A stretch of 29,162 nucleotides of DNA from RGIG3528 sp963649295. Lineage in GTDB: Bacteria > Bacillota > Clostridia > Lachnospirales > Lachnospiraceae. The stretch covers positions 1 to 29,162 of the forward strand of contig CAVJHK010000023.1 in NCBI GenBank assembly GCA_963649295.1, in the 5' to 3' direction. The notes under the pieces are model-generated. The model saw nothing but the letters and a program-made list of their open reading frames with translations. It made no database searches and was not told the origin of the DNA. A program made the translations under genes and the position numbers. Shown piece after piece: positions 12,647 through 19,874 of this stretch. How positions within the stretch are numbered: position 1 is the stretch's first letter; each line of letters begins with the position of its first letter.

Positions 12647-13949
12647 GAAACAGGTTATAAAAAGTATAGTATCGGGCTCGATTGCCGAGGAAATGGAAAT
12701 CGAAGCGGGAGACGAACTTATAAGCATAAACGGGACCCAAATAAATGATATTTTTGACTATGAATTTTTGTGCGCCGATGAAAATCTGACCGTTGTCATA
12801 AGAAAACCGGATGGCGAAGAATGGGAGCTCGACATCGAAAAGGAAGAATCGGAAAGTCTCGGCCTTGAATTTGAAGAAGGAATAATGGATGAGTATTCGT
12901 CCTGCAGAAATAAGTGCATTTTTTGCTTTATCGACCAAAATCCCAAGGGAATGAGAACGCCAATTTATTTTAAGGACGATGATTCGAGACTTTCATTTTT
13001 GTCGGGATATTATTGCACTCTTACAAATATGAAGGATAAGGATTTGGACCGCCTTATAAATTACGGCATGTCACCGATAAATATTTCCGTTCATACCACA
13101 AATCCGGAGCTTAGATGTAAGATGCTAAACAACCGCTTTGCGGGAAAAATTCTTGATCAGATGACAAAGCTTTACAAGGCGGGCGTTCAGATGAACGGGC
13201 AAATTGTGCTTTGCAAGGGATATAATGACAAAGAAGAGCTTGACAGAACAATAAACGATCTTTCGATGTATATCGGTCAAATGAAGAGCGTTTCGATTGT
13301 TCCCGTGGGGCTCACAAAATACAGGGAAGGCTTATGTCCGCTGCTTCCCTTTAATAAAGAGGATTCGATTTATCTTATAAAGCAGGTGGAAAGATTTCAA
13401 AAAAAATTCCTTGCGGCATTCGGAACAAGATTTGTTTATGCAAGCGACGAATGGTATTTGAAGGCTGAACTGCCGATCCCCGCGGCAGACGAATACGAAA
13501 ATTATCCCCAAATCGGAAACGGTGTCGGGATGATAAGGCTTCTTAATTACGAAGTTGACGAGTGCCTTTCTAAATTAACGGGAGACGAAAGAAGCACGGA
13601 AATTTCTCTTGCGACGGGAACGCTTGCATATCCGACAATATGTGAGCAGGTAAAGAAGATTAACAAAAAGTTCCCAAATATCAAGGTACATATTTATCCC
13701 ATTATCAATAATTTTTACGGAGAAAATATTACAGTTGCCGGATTGCTCACGGGATGTGATATAATTGAACAGTTAAAGGGGAAAACTCTCGGGAAAAAGC
13801 TTCTCCTGCCGTGTGCGCTTTTAAAAGACAAGGAAACGGTTTTGCTTGATGATGTGAAAGTTTCGGATATTGAAAAATCTTTACAAATAAAAATCGCTAT
13901 AGTAAAATCCGAAGGTAGCTTTCTTGTGGAGGAAATAATAAATGGCTAA
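12630..13949 (+). CDS. PDZ and radical-SAM protein of the DUF512 family
   Basis: The 439-residue protein has three parts: a PDZ-like N-terminus (SGSIAEEMEIEAGDELISING, residues 15-35), a radical-SAM-like segment, and a C-terminal DUF512 domain. The cysteine cluster is C92-RNK-C96-IF-C99, a CxxxCxxC arrangement able to hold a 4Fe-4S cluster, followed by IDQNPKGMRTPIYFKDDD and LSFLSGYYCTLTN as in this family. DUF512 proteins are widespread in Clostridia and usually precede der, as here, but their substrate is unknown. The gene begins inside yraN, with AAGTGG 7 bases upstream of the ATG, and overlaps der by 8 bases. Confidence 0.9.
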   Translation: MHSQCRKQVIKSIVSGSIAEEMEIEAGDELISINGTQINDIFDYEFLCADENLTVVIRKPDGEEWELDIEKEESESLGLEFEEGIMDEYSSCRNKCIFCFIDQNPKGMRTPIYFKDDDSRLSFLSGYYCTLTNMKDKDLDRLINYGMSPINISVHTTNPELRCKMLNNRFAGKILDQMTKLYKAGVQMNGQIVLCKGYNDKEELDRTINDLSMYIGQMKSVSIVPVGLTKYREGLCPLLPFNKEDSIYLIKQVERFQKKFLAAFGTRFVYASDEWYLKAELPIPAADEYENYPQIGNGVGMIRLLNYEVDECLSKLTGDERSTEISLATGTLAYPTICEQVKKINKKFPNIKVHIYPIINNFYGENITVAGLLTGCDIIEQLKGKTLGKKLLLPCALLKDKETVLLDDVKVSDIEKSLQIKIAIVKSEGSFLVEEIING

Positions 13950-15276
13950 ACCCATAATTGCAATAATAGGACGTCCGAATGTCGGAAAATCAACGCTTTT
14001 TAACGCTCTTGCGGGCGAAAGAATATCAATCGTAAAGGATACGCCGGGCGTAACAAGAGACAGGATTTATGCGGACATAACATGGCTTGACAGACAATTT
14101 ACCGTTATAGATACGGGTGGAATCGAAGAAGACTCAGGCGACAATATGCTTAAATACATGCATGAGCAGGCAATGGCTGCAGTTTCCGCAGCCGATGCGA
14201 TAATATTTGTTGTTGACGTCAAAACAGGACTTGTCGATGCCGATTTTTATGTTGCGGATCTTTTACGCAAATCCAAAAAGCCTGTTGTTCTTTGCGTAAA
14301 TAAGGTAGACGATTTCAAAAAATTTGTAAATGACACATATGAATTTTATAATCTCGGAATCGGAGAACCGATGCCTGTATCATCCGTAAACAGGCTGGGA
14401 TTCGGTGAACTTTTGGATAAAGTCACCGAAATCGTGGGTGAAGGCGCGGGGACAGCTGAAGAAGATTCACGCCCCAAGGTTGCGATTGTCGGAAAGCCGA
14501 ATGTCGGAAAAAGCTCGATTATAAATAAGCTTCTCGGCGAAACCCGTGTGATTGTTTCGGATGTTGCGGGAACAACGCGCGATGCCATCGATACCGTAGT
14601 CAAATACAACAATAACGAATATGTCTTTATCGATACGGCGGGACTAAGACGTCATTCCAAAATAAAAGAAGACATAGAGCATTTTATGATGGTAAGAACA
14701 GTTGCGGCCGTTGAAAGAGCGGATGCAGTTGTAGTTGTGATAAGCGCGACGGAAGGAGTTACGGAACAGGACGCAAAAATCGCGGGAATTGCGCATGACG
14801 CCGGAAAAGGCATTATAGTTTGCGTGAACAAATGGGACGCACTTACCGACAAGGACGACAAAACAATTTACAAAATGACCGAAAAAATAAAGCAGGTGCT
14901 GTCATTTATACCTTATGCGGATATTATATTTGTTTCGGCTCTCACGGGACAACGCTTAAACAAGCTTTTTGAGCGGATTGAGGTCGTTATTCAAAATCAG
15001 AATCTGCGTGTGGGAACCGGCGTCTTAAACGAAGTTCTGACGCAGGCGGTGGCATTGCAGCAGCCGCCGTCCGACAAGGGCAGACGTCTTAAAATTTATT
15101 ACATTACACAGGTTTCGGTAAAACCGCCCACGTTTGTAATATTTGTAAACGACAAAAAACTCATGCATTTTTCGTATACAAGGTATATCGAAAACAAGGT
15201 TCGTGAAGCTTTTGGATTTTCGGGAACATCGCTTAAATTTATTATCAGAGAACGTAACGAAAACGAAGTATCGTAA
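13942..15276 (+). CDS. der: Ribosome biogenesis GTPase Der (EngA)
   Basis: Der has two tandem GTPase domains and a C-terminal KH-like domain and acts in 50S assembly. The first G domain shows GRPNVGKST at residues 10-18, DTGG at 57-60 and NKVD at 120-123. The second shows GKPNVGKSS at 184-192, DTAGL at 231-235 and NKWD at 296-299. The KH-like part contains KGRRLKIYYITQVSVKPPTF and ends FIIRERNENEVS. The length of 444 residues is standard. The ATG at 13942 overlaps the previous gene by 8 bases and has GAGGAA upstream. All GTP-binding motifs are intact. Confidence 0.98.
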   Translation: MAKPIIAIIGRPNVGKSTLFNALAGERISIVKDTPGVTRDRIYADITWLDRQFTVIDTGGIEEDSGDNMLKYMHEQAMAAVSAADAIIFVVDVKTGLVDADFYVADLLRKSKKPVVLCVNKVDDFKKFVNDTYEFYNLGIGEPMPVSSVNRLGFGELLDKVTEIVGEGAGTAEEDSRPKVAIVGKPNVGKSSIINKLLGETRVIVSDVAGTTRDAIDTVVKYNNNEYVFIDTAGLRRHSKIKEDIEHFMMVRTVAAVERADAVVVVISATEGVTEQDAKIAGIAHDAGKGIIVCVNKWDALTDKDDKTIYKMTEKIKQVLSFIPYADIIFVSALTGQRLNKLFERIEVVIQNQNLRVGTGVLNEVLTQAVALQQPPSDKGRRLKIYYITQVSVKPPTFVIFVNDKKLMHFSYTRYIENKVREAFGFSGTSLKFIIRERNENEVS

Positions 15277-15289
15277 AAGAGGCACCGGT

Positions 15290-15937
15290 ATGTTTAAAGA
15301 TTATTTTGTACTGCAAATTATTTTCTGTGTTGTTATAGGATATTTCTTCGGTATATTTTCATCCGGTTATTTTATCGGAAAAATATATCATGTTGACGTT
15401 AAATCAAAAGGAAGCGGAAATCTCGGGACAACAAATGTCTTAAGAGTTGTGGGACTTAAGGCGGGGCTTATCACGCTTGTTATTGATCTTTCCAAAACAA
15501 TTATTCCGATGATGCTTGTGAGATATGTTTTTTTTCCAGAATATGCTCCGATGTCCGATATAAATCAGCTTCTTGTGCTTTATACGGCTCTCGGATGCGT
15601 ATGCGGACATCTTTATCCCTTTTATCTTAAATTCAGGGGAGGAAAAGGAATCGCATGTATGGGAGCATGCATGCTGATATATGACTGGAAGCTTGCGGCA
15701 ATAGGGCTTGCAATTTTTCTTTCTGTGCTTTTTATTACAAGATATATGTCACTTGCCTCACTTACCGCATCGGTGCTTTTTCCGGTATATGTGGGAATTA
15801 CGTCACACGGAAACATACATATGATTATAGTTACCGTTTTGTTTACGATTTCTGCTTTCTACAATCATAGACAAAATATTGTGAGACTTATTCATCATAA
15901 CGAAAATAAGCTTACGATCAAGAAAAAGGAAAAATAA
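15290..15937 (+). CDS. plsY: Glycerol-3-phosphate acyltransferase PlsY
   Basis: PlsY is the membrane enzyme that transfers an acyl group from acyl phosphate to glycerol-3-phosphate, making lysophosphatidate. The 215-residue protein has several hydrophobic helices and the three known motifs: KGSGNLGTTNVLRV at about 40-53, KFRGGKGIA at about 114-122, and a C-terminal HRQNIVRLIHHNENKL. The length is normal. I chose ATG 15290, with AAAGAGG 7 bases upstream and overlapping the der stop; the longer open frame beginning at 15203 overlaps der extensively. gpsA, which makes its substrate, follows after 11 bases. Confidence 0.96.
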   Translation: MFKDYFVLQIIFCVVIGYFFGIFSSGYFIGKIYHVDVKSKGSGNLGTTNVLRVVGLKAGLITLVIDLSKTIIPMMLVRYVFFPEYAPMSDINQLLVLYTALGCVCGHLYPFYLKFRGGKGIACMGACMLIYDWKLAAIGLAIFLSVLFITRYMSLASLTASVLFPVYVGITSHGNIHMIIVTVLFTISAFYNHRQNIVRLIHHNENKLTIKKKEK

Positions 15938-15948
15938 CGGAGAAAAAA

Positions 15949-16962
15949 ATGAAAATAACCGTAATCGGTGCCGGCACATGGGGAACGGCACTTGCAATTT
16001 TGCTTTCGTCAAACGGACATAATGTAAGTCTTGTTGGCTTTAACGAAGAAAAGATAAATGCATATATTCGTGACAGAAGGACGATAAAAAATCTTCCGGG
16101 TGCAATAATTCCGGATTCTGTTTTTTTGGCCGCAGATTTACGGGAAGCTTTGGCCGAAGGCAATGACATAATTGTCATTGCCACGGCCTCAATTTATGTA
16201 AGGGAAACCGCACGACTTATTGCGCCATATATTGCTCCCGGACAAATAATTGTAGATGTTGCAAAAGGTATCGAAGAAAATACGCTTTTTACTATGTCGG
16301 AAATTATAAGATCCGAAATTCCGGATGCCCAAATTGCTGTTATGTCGGGGCCTACTCATGCGGAAGAAGTGTCGGTGCATATTCCGTCTACAATTGTAGT
16401 TGGCGCAAAAAGCAAAACAGTTGCGGAAACTGTTTGTGATGCGTTTATGAATGATTATTTCAGGGTTTATACAAGTCCCGATGTGACGGGAATCGAACTC
16501 GGCGGGTCACTCAAAAACGTAATTGCGCTTGCGGCGGGCGTTACCGACGGGCTGGGATTCGGGGACAACACGAAGGCAGCGCTTATTACGAGAGGAATTG
16601 CCGAGATTACAAGGCTTGGGATTGCAATCGGAGGGCGTCCCGAAACATTTGCGGGACTTTCGGGAATCGGTGACTTAATTGTTACATGCACGAGCACGCA
16701 TTCCAGAAACAGAAATGCCGGATTTCTTATAGGACAGGGAAAAAGCGTAAAAGACGCAATGAAAGAGGTAGGTCAGGCGGTTGAAGGCGTATACAGCGCA
16801 AAAGCGGCTTTTGCTCTTGCCAAAAAATATAACGTAAACATGCCTATAACGGAACAGGTAAATTATGTATTGTTTTCCGAAAAATCGCCGAAAGAAGCCG
16901 TTTTTGATCTTTTTACGAGGGACAAAAAGACTGAAAACGAAAATCTGGTTTGGGAAAATTAA
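15949..16962 (+). CDS. gpsA: Glycerol-3-phosphate dehydrogenase [NAD(P)+] GpsA
   Basis: GpsA reduces dihydroxyacetone phosphate to sn-glycerol-3-phosphate for phospholipid synthesis. The N-terminal Rossmann fold starts at once with VIGAGTWGTALAILLS. The catalytic lysines are Lys106 in VDVAKGIE and Lys189 in GGSLKNVIALAAGVTDGLGF, and the segment GDNTKAALITRG follows. The C-terminal part includes TFAGLSGIGDLIVTCTSTHS and RNRNAGFLIGQG, both family hallmarks. The length of 337 residues is normal. It has ACGGAG upstream of the ATG and is co-transcribed with plsY, so substrate and acyltransferase are made together. Confidence 0.98.
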   Translation: MKITVIGAGTWGTALAILLSSNGHNVSLVGFNEEKINAYIRDRRTIKNLPGAIIPDSVFLAADLREALAEGNDIIVIATASIYVRETARLIAPYIAPGQIIVDVAKGIEENTLFTMSEIIRSEIPDAQIAVMSGPTHAEEVSVHIPSTIVVGAKSKTVAETVCDAFMNDYFRVYTSPDVTGIELGGSLKNVIALAAGVTDGLGFGDNTKAALITRGIAEITRLGIAIGGRPETFAGLSGIGDLIVTCTSTHSRNRNAGFLIGQGKSVKDAMKEVGQAVEGVYSAKAAFALAKKYNVNMPITEQVNYVLFSEKSPKEAVFDLFTRDKKTENENLVWEN

Positions 16963-17009
16963 ATGAATGAATTAATTTTACGGGAGAAAAAAATACGGAG
17001 AAGACACTT

Positions 17010-18143
17010 ATGAAGAAGAGCTTAAAAAAATCAAGAAGAAAGATGAATAAATCCCATCCTTTAAAAGTTCTGTTAAAAGTTGTTTTGTCGCTTTTGGGTT
17101 TAGTTATTCTTTTGGCTGCGGGTTATATGGGATATGTTGTCTTAAAATATAAGAGAATTCCCGATAATGTTGCGCTTGCGGCGGAATTTAATACTGAATT
17201 TAATTCGGGAGAAAACGTTAAAATAAATAAGGAATATTCTGTTCTGACCAACAATCTCGGATTCGGTGCCTATTCGTACGATTTTGATTTCTTTATGGAC
17301 GGCGGAACAAGATCCTGGGCAATGTCTAAGGACGATGTTTACGAAAACTTAAACGGCGAGTTAAACAAACTTACGAGCCTCAACCCCGATTTTATGCTTT
17401 TGCAGGAAATAGATACGGATTCGACAAGGTCTTATCATATAAACGAGCTTGAATTCATAAATTTGCTTCTTCCCGGGTATTCATATACTTTTGCTTATAA
17501 TTATTATGATTCGCCTTTCTTTATTGTTCCGCTCACAGAGCCTCACGGAACAATGAATGCCGGACTTGCCACATATTCAAAATATACGATTAAAGAGGGC
17601 TTAAGACGTAGCCTTACGATAATGAATTCGTTTTCAAAGTTTTTTGATCTTGACAGATGCTATTCGATTACAAGAATCCCCACGGAAAGCGGAAAAGAGC
17701 TTGTGATTTTTAATGTTCACTTATCCGCATACGGCTCTGACGACAGTGTCCGCGAAGGTCAGACGACAATGCTTTTTAACGATATGCTTTCGGAATATGA
17801 TAAAGGAAATTATGTGATCTGCGGCGGTGATTTTAACCATAATTTATCGCTTGCGGAAGACACGGACGCAGAATTTTCTTCATGGGCATATCCGTTTCCG
17901 AGAAGTTCCGTTCCCGAGCATTTTGCGCTCGCGATGGATTTGTTCGGTGAGGATTTTAAGAATAATTTGCCGATGTCGTGCCGTGACTGCGACGAGCCTT
18001 ACGAAAAAGGACATACGACGGAATATATTGTTGACGGCTTCATTGTTTCCGATAATATTACGGTTACGTCATATGACATTTTAAACACAGGTTATCTTTA
18101 TTCGGATCATGAGCCCGTGTATATGACATTTCTTCTTAATTGA
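17010..18143 (+). CDS. Membrane-anchored endonuclease/exonuclease/phosphatase family protein
   Basis: The 377-residue protein starts with a lysine/arginine-rich stretch, then one hydrophobic helix at about 19-46, so most of it should lie outside the cytoplasm. The remainder is an EEP-superfamily hydrolase domain. Its metal and active-site residues are in order: Glu133 in LLQEID, His237 in FNVHLSA, Asp274 and Asn276 in GGDFNHN, Asp342 in VDGFIVS, and Asp366-His367 in SDHEP. The superfamily covers nucleases, phosphatases and sphingomyelinase-like enzymes, so the substrate cannot be named; the predicted location makes cytosolic DNA repair unlikely. The start at 17010 has TACGGAG 9 bases upstream. 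It sits between gpsA and the MutS-like gene with no obvious link. Confidence 0.88.
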   Translation: MKKSLKKSRRKMNKSHPLKVLLKVVLSLLGLVILLAAGYMGYVVLKYKRIPDNVALAAEFNTEFNSGENVKINKEYSVLTNNLGFGAYSYDFDFFMDGGTRSWAMSKDDVYENLNGELNKLTSLNPDFMLLQEIDTDSTRSYHINELEFINLLLPGYSYTFAYNYYDSPFFIVPLTEPHGTMNAGLATYSKYTIKEGLRRSLTIMNSFSKFFDLDRCYSITRIPTESGKELVIFNVHLSAYGSDDSVREGQTTMLFNDMLSEYDKGNYVICGGDFNHNLSLAEDTDAEFSSWAYPFPRSSVPEHFALAMDLFGEDFKNNLPMSCRDCDEPYEKGHTTEYIVDGFIVSDNITVTSYDILNTGYLYSDHEPVYMTFLLN

Positions 18144-18194
18144 TTCAGGAATTAAATGTAAAACAGAAAATATCAGTAATTTAAAGGGAAAAGC

Positions 18195-19868
18195 ATGGAA
18201 TGGATATTTTTCTTAAGTCTGTTATTTATGTTCCTTATCGGAAAAGGCATATACNNNNNNNNNNGACGTAGTTTCAGTACAAAAACATTAAACAAAATAA
18301 GAAGGGAATACGGAACGCTTCGTCATTTAAGTGAAGAAGACTATGTTCCCGCATTTCTCACGGATTATTTTAAAAGTAAAAAAATTACGTTTGTGATTGA
18401 TGACATTACCGCAAACGATTTGTCTTTTGATGATATTTTTTTGATGCTTGATAAAACAATATCGGGACCTGGAAGCGAATACCTTTATTTATTGTTAAGG
18501 ACTCCGGATTTTAATCCGGAAGTGTTAAAAAAACGTGAAGACTTAATCGAATTTTTTTCGCATAATAAGGAAGCACGGGAAAAGACGCTTCTTGCGATGT
18601 CTTTTTCAAAAAAGTCCAAAAAGATATCTTATTTTTCGTGTACCGATTTATTTGAAAAATCCGATATCGGTAGCGGCTTTAAACACTGTATCTGCATAGC
18701 GATACTGCTTTTAAGCATAATTTTTGCATGTGTTTTTAAAAGCGCATTGTTTATAATGCTTCCCATAATTTCCGTATGTGTCAATATGGTAACGTATTTT
18801 GCGGACAAGTCCAAAATGTCAAATTACATTTATGGGATGAAATGCGCTCTTATGATGATAAAAGCGGGTGAAAAAATCGTTATGACGGATTTTCCCGAAT
18901 TAAAAGAAGAAATTGACATATTAAAAGAGTGCAATAAAAAATTAAGCCCTTTAAAGCATGCAGCATGGGCGATAAATACGAATGTGTCGGGAGATTTGCT
19001 TTCGATTTTTTTGGATTATGTCAATATGATTTTTCATTTTGATTTAATTTCTGTATCGCGTGCGATAAAATGTGCGGGAGAAAACGAAGAAACGCTTGTT
19101 AAACTGTTTGAAACGATCGGGGCACTTGACGCGGTTATTTCAATATGTAATTTAAGAGCGTCCTCTTATAAAACCTGTGTTCCGGAGATTGATGCAGGCA
19201 ATAATTTTGAATTTGCAAACGCATACCATGTTTTATTAAAAAATCCCGTTCCCGTATCTTTATCGGAAAATAAAAACATACTTTTGACAGGCTCAAACGC
19301 TTCGGGAAAATCGACGTTTTTGAAGACGGTTGCGACAAATGCGATCTTTGCGCAAACGATTCATACGTGTTTTGCGGATGAATTTAAAATGCCTTATTAT
19401 AAAGTAATTTCAAGTATGGCATTAAATGACAGCATTATTCTCGGAGAAAGTTATTATATTACGGAAATCAAGGCTTTAAAGCGCATAATTGACGAAGATA
19501 CCGATATTCCGGTACTTTGCTTTGTGGATGAGGTTTTGAGGGGCACAAATACCACGGAAAGAATTGCGGCGCAGACCGCTGCTCTTAAATTTCTCGCAAA
19601 AAGTAACCATAAAGTCTTTGCGGCGACTCACGATACGGAGCTTACGGGACTATTAAAAGTATACTATGAAAATTATCATTTTGAAGAAAGCATAAATAAC
19701 AATAACGAGATTACCTTTGACTATATGTTAAGACAAGGCCCTTCAACTACGAAAAATGCGATTTTGATGCTTAAAGCATACGGATATGACCAAAAAATAA
19801 TAAATGATGCCGTGTATATGTCTGATTATTTTACAAAAAACATGACATGGAATATACCGGAGGATTAA
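18195..19868 (+). CDS. Membrane MutS-like ATPase (interrupted by an assembly gap)
   Basis: About 557 residues. The C-terminal third is a MutS-type ATPase: Walker A GSNASGKST at residues 366-374, Walker B ending FVDEVLRGTN with Asp445-Glu446, and the loop FAATHDTELT. A helical core/lever-like region precedes it. Mismatch-recognition and connector domains are missing. Hydrophobic helices occur at the N-terminus (about 2-19) and as a pair at about 170-205, so the protein is likely membrane-bound. It belongs to the MutS-related families often annotated as DNA mismatch repair proteins, but a repair role is unproven. Ten Ns cover codons 21-24; the frame stays open on both sides, but the true gap length is unknown. 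mutS follows after 6 bases. Confidence 0.85.
   Translation: MEWIFFLSLLFMFLIGKGIYXXXXRSFSTKTLNKIRREYGTLRHLSEEDYVPAFLTDYFKSKKITFVIDDITANDLSFDDIFLMLDKTISGPGSEYLYLLLRTPDFNPEVLKKREDLIEFFSHNKEAREKTLLAMSFSKKSKKISYFSCTDLFEKSDIGSGFKHCICIAILLLSIIFACVFKSALFIMLPIISVCVNMVTYFADKSKMSNYIYGMKCALMMIKAGEKIVMTDFPELKEEIDILKECNKKLSPLKHAAWAINTNVSGDLLSIFLDYVNMIFHFDLISVSRAIKCAGENEETLVKLFETIGALDAVISICNLRASSYKTCVPEIDAGNNFEFANAYHVLLKNPVPVSLSENKNILLTGSNASGKSTFLKTVATNAIFAQTIHTCFADEFKMPYYKVISSMALNDSIILGESYYITEIKALKRIIDEDTDIPVLCFVDEVLRGTNTTERIAAQTAALKFLAKSNHKVFAATHDTELTGLLKVYYENYHFEESINNNNEITFDYMLRQGPSTTKNAILMLKAYGYDQKIINDAVYMSDYFTKNMTWNIPED
18255..18264. other. Ten-N assembly gap
   Basis: A run of ten Ns breaks the sequence within the N-terminal membrane segment of the MutS-like gene. 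A round number of Ns usually marks a scaffold join of estimated or unknown size, so the join and the reading frame across it are not certain. Confidence 0.98.
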
Positions 19869-19874
19869 CTCACA

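Noticed and set aside
16955..16979. AAAATTAA/TTAATTTT hairpin after gpsA as a terminator
   Set aside because: The stem is only A-T pairs, overlaps the stop codon and has no T run after it, so it would be too weak.
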